Source: Streptococcus sp. HMSC072G04 (GTDB lineage: Bacteria > Bacillota > Bacilli > Lactobacillales > Streptococcaceae). From it: DNA of 64,000 nucleotides. The notes under the pieces are model-generated. The model was not told where the DNA came from, did no database searches, and was given only the letters and a program-made list of their open reading frames with translations. Positions 1 through 10,358 of this stretch are shown in pieces. The stretch is from assembly GCF_001813295.1 (NCBI RefSeq), contig NZ_KV812036.1:81149-145148 (forward strand), given 5' to 3'. Within the stretch, counting starts at the first letter, position 1, and every line of letters begins with the position of its first letter. The position numbers and the translations under genes are program-made.

Positions 1-136
1 GTTGTAGGCTCTTGAGTCGTAGTGGTTGTAGTTGTAGGCTCTTGAGTCGTAGTAGTTGTAGTAGTCGGCTCTTGAGTCGTAGTGGTTGTAGTAGTCGGCT
101 CTTGAGTCGTAGTAGTTGTGGTAGTCGGCTCTTGAG
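1..136 (-). repeat. 30-bp tandem coding repeats encoding a Thr7-Gln-Glu-Pro stalk
   Basis: The core GGCTCTTGAG recurs at 7, 37, 67, 97 and 127, an exact 30-bp period. Read on the minus strand each unit encodes seven threonines followed by Gln-Glu-Pro. Copies differ mainly at synonymous positions. The array continues past position 1. It is a mucin-like spacer, likely length-variable and a possible O-glycosylation target (inference). Confidence 0.9.
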
Positions 137-1166
137 TAGTAGTTGTAGTAGTGGTTGTAGTAGTGGTTGATGTCATATCGCCATCCACTCCACCGTTTGC
201 ATTAATATTTGCAACAGATGCATTTACTTCCTTGGAAACAACGGCTTGCTCCCCTTTAACGTGATACCATACCTTAGTATTGTTTAAGAAATTCTTTTGA
301 TTTTCATTCTCTACTTTAGTCTGGTAAAAGATCAGGACACCAGTCTTATTAATTTCACTTTGAGGAATAGTAACCGTAATTTTTCCTGCTGCATCAATTG
401 TGAAAGTTGCTCCAGGAAAGTCTGCTAAGAAATCATCGATAGCAGTTGAGCCACCGTAATATCCTGGTTTGTTACCTGTAGTAGTAATACTAAAACTATC
501 TTTTACAAGTGAATGACCACCTTGGATGTCATCTTCAACACGAACATCACCATCTACATCTAAGTTCATTGCATTAATGGTTAGTGTCCAAAGAATATGT
601 TCAGGATCATTCGCGTGCATATCACCCGCTTTGAGATAGAATGGAGCGCTGTTAACACCAGTAGCCATTTTCTTAACGTTTAATTCTACTTTTCTAGCTC
701 CACTAATAATAGTGAATTTTCCAACATGCTCCTTATCGGTTGCTGTATCGTTATGACCCTCAATCTCAAACTCACCCCAACCGCGAATGTTTTGAAGGTT
801 TTTGATAGCTTCATTGAAAGTAACTGTCGCAGATCCATCTGTAATGACCATGTCTCCAACGTAAGTTCCGTCAATACTTAATGGAATAGTCTTTTTAAAT
901 CCTATCCCAAAGACTGTTCCAGAACTAGTCCAATTAACTTTTAATGTATCCCCCGGTTGAATCTTTTGTGCATGCTCATCAAATGTAAACTTAACAGTTG
1001 TTTGTCCACCATCTGTGATTTCTTCTGATGAAACAGTAAGTGAGCTAATATTGTTGCTGACATCGCCAGCTTTTACCATATCAGATTGCGATAATACGAT
1101 GAATAATAATGGTAAAAATACAATAAAGAAGACTTTGACAAGTCTACTTAGATTCATTTTTTTCAT
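1..1166 (-). CDS. Secreted MSCRAMM-like surface adhesin, C-terminal part beyond the window
   Basis: Reading from the ATG at 1166 gives an open frame of 388 codons that runs off the left edge. Residues 1 to about 33 look like a signal peptide (MKKMNLSRLVKVFF, hydrophobic core, VKA before GDVSNN). About residues 34-340 resemble the beta-rich Big_8/collagen-binding type adhesive domains of Gram-positive surface proteins. After residue 340 the protein becomes a stalk of Thr runs broken by Gln-Glu-Pro. The C-terminus, where an LPXTG anchor is expected, is not visible. The start is set by GGGAGAAG just upstream. The ligand cannot be read from sequence; the family assignment is by pattern, not alignment. 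Confidence 0.8.
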   Translation of the reverse strand, partial: MKKMNLSRLVKVFFIVFLPLLFIVLSQSDMVKAGDVSNNISSLTVSSEEITDGGQTTVKFTFDEHAQKIQPGDTLKVNWTSSGTVFGIGFKKTIPLSIDGTYVGDMVITDGSATVTFNEAIKNLQNIRGWGEFEIEGHNDTATDKEHVGKFTIISGARKVELNVKKMATGVNSAPFYLKAGDMHANDPEHILWTLTINAMNLDVDGDVRVEDDIQGGHSLVKDSFSITTTGNKPGYYGGSTAIDDFLADFPGATFTIDAAGKITVTIPQSEINKTGVLIFYQTKVENENQKNFLNNTKVWYHVKGEQAVVSKEVNASVANINANGGVDGDMTSTTTTTTTTTTTQEPTTTTTTTQEPTTTTTTTQEPTTTTTTTQEPTTTTTTTQEPT

Positions 1167-1322
1167 TTTCTTCTCCCATTTTTCTCCAATATTTACATCA
1201 ATTTGTATGTTGTTGCCAAAAACTTACAAAATTGAGAAATTTTTATAGGTGTCTTTTAAGATGACATTAATAAAAGTGCACCCCCCACTAGTCTATTTTC
1301 AAAAAAGACATCTACAAAGTGG

Positions 1323-1353
1323 ATTATATCACAAATTAGTAAAATTTTAACAA
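1323..1353 (-). promoter_or_regulatory. Probable adhesin promoter with extended -10
   Basis: On the minus strand TGATATAAT (TATAAT at 1328-1323) forms an extended -10, with a weak TTGTTA near 1353-1348. The implied start near 1316 would give a leader of about 150 nt before the ATG at 1166. Apart from this promoter, the leader and the gor terminator, nothing else is seen in 1167-1472. Confidence 0.5.
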
Positions 1354-1406
1354 TAAAAATATTTTATCTATGAAATTTTAAGGATTTTATAAAAATCAGA
1401 TAAATG

Positions 1407-1440
1407 AAAAAGGACTATTGTTTGTTAAAATAGTCCTTTT
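1407..1440 (-). terminator. Terminator downstream of gor
   Basis: A 12-bp inverted repeat (AAAAGGACTATT / AATAGTCCTTTT) with a 9-nt loop follows gor on the minus strand and ends in a T run. It also faces the upstream region of the adhesin gene and can insulate the two. Confidence 0.85.
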
Positions 1441-1472
1441 AGCTTAAAGTGGAACAACTTCAAGCTTATGTT

Positions 1473-2822
1473 TTATCTCATTGTCACAAATTCTTCGGAT
1501 CCGGTTGGGTGAATGGCGACGGTTGCGTCGAAATCGGCTTTTGTCGCTCCCATCTTGATAGCAACTGCAAATCCTTGGATCATTTCATCGACTCCGTAGC
1601 CAAGACCATGAAGGCCAACAACCCTTTCTTCGGGACCAGAAGTGATGAGTTTGAATTTTGCTTGCTGGCGGTGTTGGGTAACAGCAGTGTACATGGAAGC
1701 AAATTGAGAAGTATAGACTTTGATATTCTCTTTACCATAAGTTTGCTGGGCTTCTTCCTCCGTTAGGCCAACGGTTCCAATAGCAGGGTGAGAAAAGACA
1801 ACGGTTGGGATGTTTGTATAATCCATTTTGGCATTGACTTTTCCATTGAATAGTCGTTCAGAAAGAGTGCGTCCAGCTTTAATAGCGACAGGAGTTAATT
1901 CTTTTTCTCCTGTAACATCCCCAAGAGCATAGATTCCTGGAATAACTGTATTCTGGTATTCATCCACTGCAATGAATCCTTTTTCATTTAAGGTGACGCC
2001 TGCAGCTTCTAGATTGAGATCCTGGACGTTTGGTTTTCGTCCTGTTGCCCAGATAACATGATCTGCCACGTGGCTGGTCATATCCTCAAAATAAATCTTC
2101 ACACGACCGTCTTCTAATTTTTCAAGCTTCATGGGAACCTTATGTTTGTGAAGCGGAAGGTTTTGTTTTTCCATTTCTTCCATTAAGCCATCGACAATGT
2201 AGGAATCAAACTTTCTTAATGGACGATCACCGCGAACGAAGAGATCGGTCTGAACACCAAGGGCATGGAGCACACCGGCTAGTTCCACTGCGATGTAGCC
2301 AGCTCCAATAATGGCAACAGATGTAGGAAGTTCTTGCCAAGCAAAGACATCATCAGAAGTTTCGCCAAATTCAGCTCCAGGAACAGAAGGAATAAAGGGA
2401 TGGGCACCGGTCGCAATTACGATATGCTTGGCCTTAATGGTTTCTCCATTTACCTCAACCGTATGAGCATCCACAAAACGGGCACGTCCTTCAATTCGTT
2501 CAACCCCATTGCGTTTGAAACTGCCATCATAGGAATTACGGGAACGGTCAATATAGGCTTCGCGATTTTTTCTTAAGGTTGCAAAATCAAATTTTGTCTG
2601 TTCAGAAGTAAATCCATAGTCTGGTCCATAATCGCGAATAGCTTCTGCAATTTGTGCACCATACCACATAATTTTTTTAGGCACACATCCTCTGTTGACA
2701 CAGGTGCCACCCAGTTGTTTTTCTTCAATGACGGCAGCCCGAGCTCCGTGCTCCCCAGCCCGGTTCATGGTAGCGATTCCTCCACTACCTCCACCAATTG
2801 AAATAATATCAAATTCTTTCAT
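1473..2822 (-). CDS. gor: Glutathione-disulfide reductase
   Basis: This 449-aa flavoprotein reduces glutathione disulfide with NADPH in the cytoplasm. The FAD-binding GGGSGG lies at residues 10-15, the redox pair Cys41/Cys46 in [10 protein letters not shown], and the second Rossmann motif (GAGYIA) in the middle. The C-terminal HPTGSEE supplies the catalytic His/Glu near 438-444. Length is normal for Gor. An AGGAGGAAAAT ribosome site precedes the ATG. It stands alone, divergent from the exporter cluster, as in the pneumococcal gor/exporter arrangement (from memory). Confidence 0.95.
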   Translation of the reverse strand: MKEFDIISIGGGSGGIATMNRAGEHGARAAVIEEKQLGGTCVNRGCVPKKIMWYGAQIAEAIRDYGPDYGFTSEQTKFDFATLRKNREAYIDRSRNSYDGSFKRNGVERIEGRARFVDAHTVEVNGETIKAKHIVIATGAHPFIPSVPGAEFGETSDDVFAWQELPTSVAIIGAGYIAVELAGVLHALGVQTDLFVRGDRPLRKFDSYIVDGLMEEMEKQNLPLHKHKVPMKLEKLEDGRVKIYFEDMTSHVADHVIWATGRKPNVQDLNLEAAGVTLNEKGFIAVDEYQNTVIPGIYALGDVTGEKELTPVAIKAGRTLSERLFNGKVNAKMDYTNIPTVVFSHPAIGTVGLTEEEAQQTYGKENIKVYTSQFASMYTAVTQHRQQAKFKLITSGPEERVVGLHGLGYGVDEMIQGFAVAIKMGATKADFDATVAIHPTGSEEFVTMR

Positions 2823-2952
2823 ATTTTCCTCCTAAATGGGATTTCAGTTTGATTGTAATATCAACTGTTACAAAAGTCAAGGGTTTAGCATGTTACCAAG
2901 CATTTTAATTTCATTTTGCCGTGTCAGTTTTAGATAGAAAAGTAAGGAAATA

Positions 2953-2961
2953 TGGTATACT
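2953..2961 (+). promoter_or_regulatory. Extended -10 promoter of the MacAB-type exporter operon
   Basis: TGGTATACT at 2953-2961 is an extended -10 with no convincing -35. It sits 40 nt upstream of the ATG at 3002, which has a GGAG ribosome site. Confidence 0.55.
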
Positions 2962-3001
2962 ATGGTATAGAATAAAACGCTTTCTTTGATGGAGAAAAAC
3001 G

Positions 3002-4159
3002 ATGAAGAAATTGAAAAAATGGCAACTATTTACAGCTGCAGGTGCAGCAATTGTGGTGATTGGAACAGGAAGTGTGATGATGTTTTCGCACCCAAGTACT
3101 CCTGATCAAGCAATCACGAAAGAAACTCCAATGGTGCAAACGGTCAAGGATGGCTCGATCGCTTCTTCGGTCTTGTTAACTGGGAAGGTCACTGCCAACC
3201 AGGAGCAGTATGTCTATTTTGATGGAACCAAAGGGGATTTGCAGTCGATTTTGGTCAATGTAGGAGATCAAGTAACGGCCGGTCAGCCAATTGTTCAGTA
3301 TAGCAGTACAGAGGCCCAAACCGCTTATGATGCAGCCGTTCGTGCTGTCAATAAGGCAGATCGTCAGTTAAATGACTTACTGACAAATGGTGTGACCATT
3401 GATACGACAGGAGATGAAGAAGCAGATGCCAAATCGGCTTCGCAGACCCAACGAACAGTTGATTCTCAAGCTAGCGATTTACGAGATGCCAAGTCGGATG
3501 CGGTCGATAATATGAACAAGGCTAAGGCACTTCTGGATGCGACGACGGTCAAGAGTAACACAGATGGCACTGTGGTTGAAGTTAACAAAGATGTTTCAAA
3601 ATCGACTACGGGGACCAACCAAACTCTGGTTCACATTGTGAGCAACGGAAATTTACAAGTCAAAGGGGAATTATCTGAATACAATTTGGCCAATATCTCT
3701 GAAGGTCAGGAAGTGGTCCTCACTTCCAAGGTTTATCCGGATAAAACCTGGACAGGAAAGATTTCTTATGTAGCGAACTATCCGACCGACGCGGGTCAAG
3801 CAGGTGCCAATGCAGCAGGTGGAACACAAGGAAGCGGTGGAGCCAAGTACCCATTCACAGTGGATATTACCAGTGAGATTGGGGAACTCAAACAAGGCTT
3901 TTCTGTCAATATTGAAGTCAAAAGTTCTACTCAACATCCCCTTGTTCCCGTGACAAGTGTCATGGCTGATGGGGATACGAGCTATGTATGGACGGTCGAA
4001 AATGGCAAGGCTAAGAAAGTAAAAGTGACGCTTGGTAACGCCGATGCTGAAAACCAGGAAATCTTGTCAGGCTTGAAGAAAGATGCTCAAGTTATTGTGA
4101 ATCCTAATGAGAAACTGGAAGATGGAAAAGAGATCGGAAAATATGACAAAATTGATTGA
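3002..4159 (+). CDS. HlyD/MacA-type membrane-fusion protein of an ABC exporter
   Basis: The 385-aa adaptor has an N-terminal membrane anchor (about residues 8-29), a lipoyl-like half motif (VGDQVTAGQPIVQY, near residue 85), a helical hairpin with an acidic Thr/Asp stretch near residues 110-170, and C-terminal beta-barrel domains. It is the extracellular adaptor for the two following gene products. Together they match the three-gene exporter next to gor in pneumococci, which is linked to antimicrobial-peptide and antibiotic export. The substrate here is inferred from family only. Its end overlaps the ATPase start by 17 bp. Confidence 0.9.
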   Translation: MKKLKKWQLFTAAGAAIVVIGTGSVMMFSHPSTPDQAITKETPMVQTVKDGSIASSVLLTGKVTANQEQYVYFDGTKGDLQSILVNVGDQVTAGQPIVQYSSTEAQTAYDAAVRAVNKADRQLNDLLTNGVTIDTTGDEEADAKSASQTQRTVDSQASDLRDAKSDAVDNMNKAKALLDATTVKSNTDGTVVEVNKDVSKSTTGTNQTLVHIVSNGNLQVKGELSEYNLANISEGQEVVLTSKVYPDKTWTGKISYVANYPTDAGQAGANAAGGTQGSGGAKYPFTVDITSEIGELKQGFSVNIEVKSSTQHPLVPVTSVMADGDTSYVWTVENGKAKKVKVTLGNADAENQEILSGLKKDAQVIVNPNEKLEDGKEIGKYDKID

Positions 4160-4838
4160 ACTAAAAGGAATCAATAAAACCTATAAAAATGGGGATCAGG
4201 AACTTCGTGTCTTAAAAGACATCGATTTAGAAGTCGAAGAGGGAGAATTTGTGGCCATTATGGGTCCATCTGGCTCAGGAAAATCGACCTTGATGAACGT
4301 CATTGGCTTGTTGGATCGCCCGACCAGTGGAGAGTATTTTCTAGAAGGTCAGGAGGTTGGAAATCTCAGTGAGAAAAAATTAGCACGTGTTCGTAATGAA
4401 CAGATCGGTTTTGTCTTTCAACAATTCTTTCTTCTCTCCAAGCTCAATGCCTTTCAAAATGTAGAACTGCCTCTCATTTATGCGGGGGTTCATCCTGCTA
4501 AACGGAAGGAATTAGCTGAGCAGTACCTTGAAAAGGTGGAGCTCCATTCTCGCATGCACCATTTGCCTTCTGAGCTCTCAGGGGGTCAAAAACAGCGGGT
4601 TGCGATTGCTCGAGCCCTTGTCAATCAGCCAGCCATCGTCTTAGCAGATGAGCCGACTGGAGCCCTAGATACTAAGACGGGGGAGCAAATAATGGACTTG
4701 TTAACCAAGCTAAACCAAGAAGGAAAAACCATTATCATGGTTACACACGAACCAGAAATTGCTGCCTTTGCGCATCGTCGCATTGTCATTCGTGATGGAG
4801 TGATCTCCTCAGATAGCAAGCTGGAAAGGGGGACTTAA
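4143..4838 (+). CDS. ABC transporter ATP-binding protein (MacB/LolD family)
   Basis: This 231-aa cytoplasmic ATPase powers the exporter. Walker A is GPSGSGKS, the signature is LSGGQKQR and Walker B is IVLADEPTGALD, followed by the switch His in VTHEPE. The ATG at 4143 (MTKLIELKG) is chosen because the domain starts immediately there. The frame is open 12 codons further upstream, but those residues lie inside the preceding gene and match nothing. The stop overlaps the permease ATG by one base. Confidence 0.93.
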   Translation: MTKLIELKGINKTYKNGDQELRVLKDIDLEVEEGEFVAIMGPSGSGKSTLMNVIGLLDRPTSGEYFLEGQEVGNLSEKKLARVRNEQIGFVFQQFFLLSKLNAFQNVELPLIYAGVHPAKRKELAEQYLEKVELHSRMHHLPSELSGGQKQRVAIARALVNQPAIVLADEPTGALDTKTGEQIMDLLTKLNQEGKTIIMVTHEPEIAAFAHRRIVIRDGVISSDSKLERGT

Positions 4839-6175
4839 TGCAAAATTGGAAATTTGCGATCAGCTCGATTATGAGCCATAAATTACGGTCTTTCTTGACC
4901 ATGGTAGGGATCATTATTGGGGTCGCTTCTGTGGTTGTCATCATGGCTCTGGGAGATGGTATGAAAGCTGGTGTCACCAAGACCTTCACCAAGGACCAAG
5001 AGTATGTACAAATCTCCTATTCTCCCAACAAGAGTGGCTATGTAACAGGAATCAATATTGGCCCTTCTGAAGATACAGGAGAAGGCGGAGGTGAAAGTGG
5101 CCCTGCAGCTGAAGACCGAGGGATGGCTGCTCCATCGGATATTGATGGGGAAAATGCTGAAGATGTTGATGGTCAAGTCCAAGAAGCACCACCAGTTGTG
5201 CAAGAATCTTGGGTTAAGGAATTAACCAAGATTCAAGGCATCGATGGTTACTATGTTAGCAATACCTCCAATGCAACCATTGCTTTTCAAAAGAAAAAAG
5301 CAGACGGTGTGAACATCCAAGGGGTAAATGAAACCTATTTTTCTGTCAAAAAGGTTGAGCTCTTATCTGGGCGAAAATTAACCCCTTCAGACTATAGTAA
5401 TTTTTCACGTGTGGTGCTCCTTGATGAAGGATTAGCCCAACAATTATTTGGAACGGAGAATCCACTGAATCAGGTGGTCTCTGTTGGGGATAACAATTAT
5501 CGCGTCGTTGGTATTTTCAAGGATCCAAATGCAGGAACAGCTCTTTACGGAGCTTCCTCAGGTGGAAGTGCCTTGATGGCCAATACCCAGCTGGCATCTG
5601 AATTCGGAACCGATGAAATTCAAAATATTGTCGTCCATGTACCGGATGTGAAACAGATCAAAACCGTTGGGATCGAAGCTGCTCAAAAGTTAACAGAACT
5701 TTCAGGTGTTCGCCAGGGAGAATTTCAAATCTTTAATTTGGATAGCATCCTAGAGGAAACCAATAAAGTAGTAGGAATTATGACGTCAGTGATCGGTGCC
5801 ATTGCAGGGATTTCCCTTTTGGTTGGCGGGATTGGAGTCATGAATATCATGTTGGTTTCTGTGACAGAGCGGACGAGAGAGATCGGTCTTCGCAAAGCAT
5901 TGGGAGCAACCCGAGGTAAGATTTTGGTTCAATTTTTGATTGAGTCGATGGTCTTGACCATCATTGGTGGGCTGATTGGACTTGGCCTTGCTTATGGTGT
6001 GAATAGCTTGATTACTACACTCGCAGCATCCTCCCTAGAAGGACCGCCGATTATTTCCTTAAATGTCGCTATCGGCAGTATTATTTTCTCTGCTTTTGTA
6101 GGCATCATCTTTGGAATTTTACCAGCGAATAAGGCTTCTAAGTTAAATCCGATCGAAGCACTGCGTTATGAATAA
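4838..6175 (+). CDS. MacB-type ABC transporter permease
   Basis: The 445-aa protein has the MacB topology: one N-terminal membrane helix, a large extracellular domain, then three C-terminal FtsX-type helices. The conserved VGGIGVMNIMLVSVTERTRE stretch marks the FtsX domain near residue 330. An acidic, Gly-rich segment at about residues 75-125 is inserted early in the extracellular domain. The gene is translationally coupled to the ATPase (TTAATG) and completes the operon. Confidence 0.92.
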   Translation: MQNWKFAISSIMSHKLRSFLTMVGIIIGVASVVVIMALGDGMKAGVTKTFTKDQEYVQISYSPNKSGYVTGINIGPSEDTGEGGGESGPAAEDRGMAAPSDIDGENAEDVDGQVQEAPPVVQESWVKELTKIQGIDGYYVSNTSNATIAFQKKKADGVNIQGVNETYFSVKKVELLSGRKLTPSDYSNFSRVVLLDEGLAQQLFGTENPLNQVVSVGDNNYRVVGIFKDPNAGTALYGASSGGSALMANTQLASEFGTDEIQNIVVHVPDVKQIKTVGIEAAQKLTELSGVRQGEFQIFNLDSILEETNKVVGIMTSVIGAIAGISLLVGGIGVMNIMLVSVTERTREIGLRKALGATRGKILVQFLIESMVLTIIGGLIGLGLAYGVNSLITTLAASSLEGPPIISLNVAIGSIIFSAFVGIIFGILPANKASKLNPIEALRYE

Positions 6176-6181
6176 AAAAAT

Positions 6182-6228
6182 AGGAGCGGGTCAGGATGAA
6201 TGGATCAAGATTCTCCACGCTCCTTTTT
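6182..6228 (+). terminator. Terminator of the exporter operon
   Basis: AGGAGCG at 6182-6188 pairs with CGCTCCT at 6218-6224, followed by a T run. The rest of the gap up to lysS (6229-6446) shows no ORF or repeat, only a possible TATGAT/TAGAAT -10 at 6409-6419. Confidence 0.7.
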
Positions 6229-6431
6229 GATGCTGTTGTGGAATAGCTTGTCGAAATCTTTTCAATCATCTTATCTTATACAGGTCAAACTATTTGGACA
6301 GTCATCGACGGTCTTCCGATGTTTTTGAGTATTCATTCAAGAAGCTGTATTTTTTCTTCCATCTTATTTTTGTTTAATTGGTAAATATTAGTGAATTTCT
6401 GGTCTAAATATGATAGAATAGGGGAGAATAA

Positions 6432-7937
<1,506 letters not shown>

Positions 7938-7945
7938 GCTAAAAG

Positions 7946-7975
7946 AAAACACTGATCGCAAGATCAGTGTTTTTT
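7946..7975. terminator. Bidirectional terminator between lysS and the phosphatase gene
   Basis: Perfect 12-bp stem AAAACACTGATC / GATCAGTGTTTT with a GCAA loop. Its right arm overlaps the stop codon of the converging minus-strand gene, so it can serve both. Confidence 0.9.
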
Positions 7976-8597
7976 AGTCTTCCATATAAGAGGTGTCGTT
8001 CCAAGTATCTAAGTGATAGTGCTCAAAATCATCTGTTGTCAGAATTGTCACGCTGGCATTGTCTAGTCCGCCATTTTTGCGGAGTTCTCCTGTTTCATAA
8101 CCAAGCAAGGTTCGAATAGAAGCTGTCAAATTAGCTCCATGTCCAACAATGAGAACAGTATCGAGCTCTTTTCCTTTCAGGCTTTTTACAAAATCACAGG
8201 TACGTTTGGTCGTTTCATAGACAGATTCTGCATCAAAGATTTCATTTTGAAAGTGGGCGAGGTTATGGCGAAAGGCATCCATTTGTTGGGGATAGATAGC
8301 TGAAATAGTAGAAATTTTAGCTCCTTCCAATTTTCCCAAATTCCATTCACGAAGAGCAGGCGTTGCTTGCAATTCTAGAGGTGTCTCCAATTGATCGAGA
8401 ATGATCTTTGCGGTATGGACTGTTCGTGGCAGATCACTTGCAAAGGCTGCATCAAAAGGAACAGTAGCTAGGTGCTTTCCTAATTTTTCAAGCTGATGAA
8501 TAGAGGCTGGTAACAGCGGAGAATCGCCATTTGATCCCTGAAAACGTCCTTCTTCATTCCATTCTGTCCGTCCGTGTCGTATAAAATATAGTTTCAC
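7974..8597 (-). CDS. Histidine phosphatase superfamily protein (phosphoglycerate-mutase-like)
   Basis: This 207-aa protein carries the RHGRTEWN signature at residues 7-14, with the phospho-accepting His at 8, and the second catalytic His in VGHGANL near residue 152. It belongs to the cofactor-dependent PGM/phosphatase clan. The substrate cannot be deduced, and these relatives are mostly phosphatases rather than glycolytic mutases. It starts at a GTG, supported by AAGGAG eight bases upstream, and lies 22 nt after the ybaK-type gene, so the two are probably co-transcribed. Confidence 0.85.
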   Translation of the reverse strand: MKLYFIRHGRTEWNEEGRFQGSNGDSPLLPASIHQLEKLGKHLATVPFDAAFASDLPRTVHTAKIILDQLETPLELQATPALREWNLGKLEGAKISTISAIYPQQMDAFRHNLAHFQNEIFDAESVYETTKRTCDFVKSLKGKELDTVLIVGHGANLTASIRTLLGYETGELRKNGGLDNASVTILTTDDFEHYHLDTWNDTSYMED

Positions 8598-8619
8598 AAT
8601 CTTGTCTCCTTCTTTGTCA

Positions 8620-9093
8620 TTATTCTAAAATATCTGCAAAAGTCGCCTTAACGAAGTCTGCTAGAAGTTGTGGTTTGATTTGAATACTATGGCCGATTTC
8701 CCCGGCAGATACGATCATGGTCTCTAACTGAAGGGCTGATTCATCGATAAAGATTGGGAAAGGATGCTTTTGACGAATGCCCACTGGATTATTGGCCCCA
8801 TGAATATAACCTGTTGTTTTTTCGAGATCCTTTTGAGGAATCATTGCCACTTTCTTATTGCCCGATAATTTTGCCAATTTTTTCTCTGAAAGATGCTCCG
8901 TGATAGGAATGATCCCAATTACAGGACCTGTTTTATCTCCTTTGAGAGCTAGGGTTTTGAAAATAGTAGAGCGATCAATTCCTTCTGGTAAGATCCCTTC
9001 TAAAGCGTTGATTTGTAAGCCTATGTGCTCAATTTTTGCTTTTGTCAAGATCTGTTCGACCAAGGTTTTTTTTACTTTATTTTTTTTTGCCAT
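8620..9093 (-). CDS. ybaK: Cys-tRNA(Pro)/Cys-tRNA deacylase, YbaK/EbsC family
   Basis: The 157-aa protein covers the whole YbaK/ProRS-INS editing domain. It includes the conserved Lys in TLALKGDK (about residue 52) and the GANNPVGIRQKHPF segment. The family hydrolyses Cys-tRNA(Pro) mischarged by prolyl-tRNA synthetase. GGAG precedes the ATG. It is first in a two-gene minus-strand unit with the histidine phosphatase. Confidence 0.88.
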   Translation of the reverse strand: MAKKNKVKKTLVEQILTKAKIEHIGLQINALEGILPEGIDRSTIFKTLALKGDKTGPVIGIIPITEHLSEKKLAKLSGNKKVAMIPQKDLEKTTGYIHGANNPVGIRQKHPFPIFIDESALQLETMIVSAGEIGHSIQIKPQLLADFVKATFADILE

Positions 9094-9142
9094 GGCTTTC
9101 TCCTTTTTTCATTTTCTCTACAAAATCAGATTTCATTAGACC

Positions 9143-9148
9143 ATTATA
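9143..9148 (-). promoter_or_regulatory. Extended -10 of the ybaK promoter
   Basis: On the minus strand TGTTATAAT forms an extended -10 (TATAAT at 9148-9143). No good -35 is present. It lies 50 nt upstream of the ybaK ATG. Confidence 0.6.
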
Positions 9149-9189
9149 ACATATAATAGTGGCGATATTACCTTCCCCTTTGAAAATAG

Positions 9190-9230
9190 AAAACAGCAGA
9201 AAAAGTGAAGATCACTTGATCTGCTGTTTT
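9190..9230 (-). terminator. Terminator of the GH25 lysozyme gene
   Basis: AAAACAGCAGA at 9190-9200 pairs with TCTGCTGTTTT at 9220-9230, with a T run on the minus strand just after the lysozyme stop. Confidence 0.85.
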
Positions 9231-9234
9231 AAGG

Positions 9235-10110
9235 CTATGAGGAAGAGTTATCTTTTTGTACCTTGAAAAGTTTCCGATAAATCGCTTCTTGGTCTTGCGT
9301 CGGAGCAATTTGGTTGAGATCCAAGTAGTGTGAGAATCCATTTAATTGCCCTTGAGAGGTATATTGATGCAAGTCGTATTCCGTATTGGTATCTGGCGCG
9401 GCATTGTAGTAGCCATCATCAAATCCATAAGTAGGAATCCAAAGAGCCGTAAATTTATCAGTGGAGATACTATGTTCTTCCATGAAGTAGGTTCCGATAT
9501 AGAGTCCAATATTTTTTGCACCCAAAGCTTGTAGTTTTGCTCGGAAAGCTTCAACACCTGCGTTCATATCCTTCATGGTTTTTTCCTCAACGTCTAACCA
9601 ATAGTAGGTCGGTTTGTAAGGAGAAGCAGCCTTGTAAAATTCTTCTGCTTCTTTTTCCATTTCTTTTTTATCCTTAGCCGCGACATAAGCATAGACTGCG
9701 ACTGGGATATTTCGTTTTTGGAATTCTTGGATATGGGTTTTAAAAGATTTATCCAGACCATTTAAGTAGGTTGCTGCATTTTCCTTTTTAGCTTGAGCCC
9801 CACTATGGACACGAACGATCACACCTCCCACATTTTGGGAGAGGACATCGTAATCAATTTCACTAGGCAATTGCCAGCCTGAGATATCAATGATCGGGCG
9901 GCCAACCAGTTCTGGATTGATGTCTTCCTCTTTTTTAGAAGAAGAGCTTGCAGTAGTTGTTTTTCGAGGTGTATTGGAGTTCGGAATGGTTTTGGTTGTT
10001 TCTTGTCGCTCTCTGGCTTGTAGATCAGCAATTGTTCGTGAAAGAACGAGAAAAGAAATGAAACTGATAAAAAAGACCAAGAGAACAACGGGTTTTATCC
10101 TTTTTCTCAT
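9235..10110 (-). CDS. Membrane-anchored GH25 lysozyme (muramidase)
   Basis: The 291-aa protein has an N-terminal membrane anchor (about residues 7-25), a Ser/Thr-rich linker (residues 35-65) and a GH25 domain to the end. Catalytic-type acidic residues are visible in DISGWQ and in YYWLDVEE. GH25 enzymes cleave the MurNAc-GlcNAc bond of peptidoglycan; here the enzyme would act at the outer face of the membrane. No choline- or wall-binding repeats follow. The ATG has no Shine-Dalgarno, and a TTGCCT-17-TAAAAT promoter ends only 8 nt before it, so the mRNA may be leaderless. Confidence 0.88.
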   Translation of the reverse strand: MRKRIKPVVLLVFFISFISFLVLSRTIADLQARERQETTKTIPNSNTPRKTTTASSSSKKEEDINPELVGRPIIDISGWQLPSEIDYDVLSQNVGGVIVRVHSGAQAKKENAATYLNGLDKSFKTHIQEFQKRNIPVAVYAYVAAKDKKEMEKEAEEFYKAASPYKPTYYWLDVEEKTMKDMNAGVEAFRAKLQALGAKNIGLYIGTYFMEEHSISTDKFTALWIPTYGFDDGYYNAAPDTNTEYDLHQYTSQGQLNGFSHYLDLNQIAPTQDQEAIYRKLFKVQKDNSSS

Positions 10111-10118
10111 ACAGAATC

Positions 10119-10147
10119 ATTTTACCGTAAAAAAAACGAAAAGGCAA
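10119..10147 (-). promoter_or_regulatory. Promoter abutting the GH25 start (leaderless-type)
   Basis: Minus strand: TTGCCT (10147-10142), 17-bp spacer, TAAAAT (10124-10119), then 8 nt to the ATG at 10110. The predicted transcription start falls within about two bases of the start codon. Confidence 0.6.
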
Positions 10148-10299
10148 AACTTAATGCTTAAAAGATCCCAATTTCAGCCATTATTTTCAAAAAAAAGGAA
10201 TCTTTTCATCGAAAAAGGATAAAAATATATGAAAATAAGAAGAATGATTAGAATATTTCTTGAAAATAGGGAAGAAGCCGAATCTTTTCTGGCCTTTCC

Positions 10300-10328
10300 T
10301 TGGTTTTGCTTCTTAAAAATGATATAAT
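10300..10328 (+). promoter_or_regulatory. ftsW promoter
   Basis: TTGGTT at 10300-10305, 17-bp spacer, TATAAT at 10323-10328. It lies 30 nt before the ftsW ATG and diverges from the GH25 promoter. Confidence 0.75.
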
Positions 10329-10358
10329 GAAGGTTGAACATTAGGAATATGGTGAATT

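Noticed and set aside
1-140. Regular 30-bp repeats that could be a CRISPR array
   Set aside because: The repeats are contiguous, have no unique spacers, and stay in the reading frame of a secreted protein as Thr7-Gln-Glu-Pro units.
2966-2984. Possible CcpA cre site (AAAACGCTTTCT) in the exporter leader
   Set aside because: It matches most of the cre core, but the first two positions are wrong, and a single imperfect site of this AT-rich type is expected by chance.
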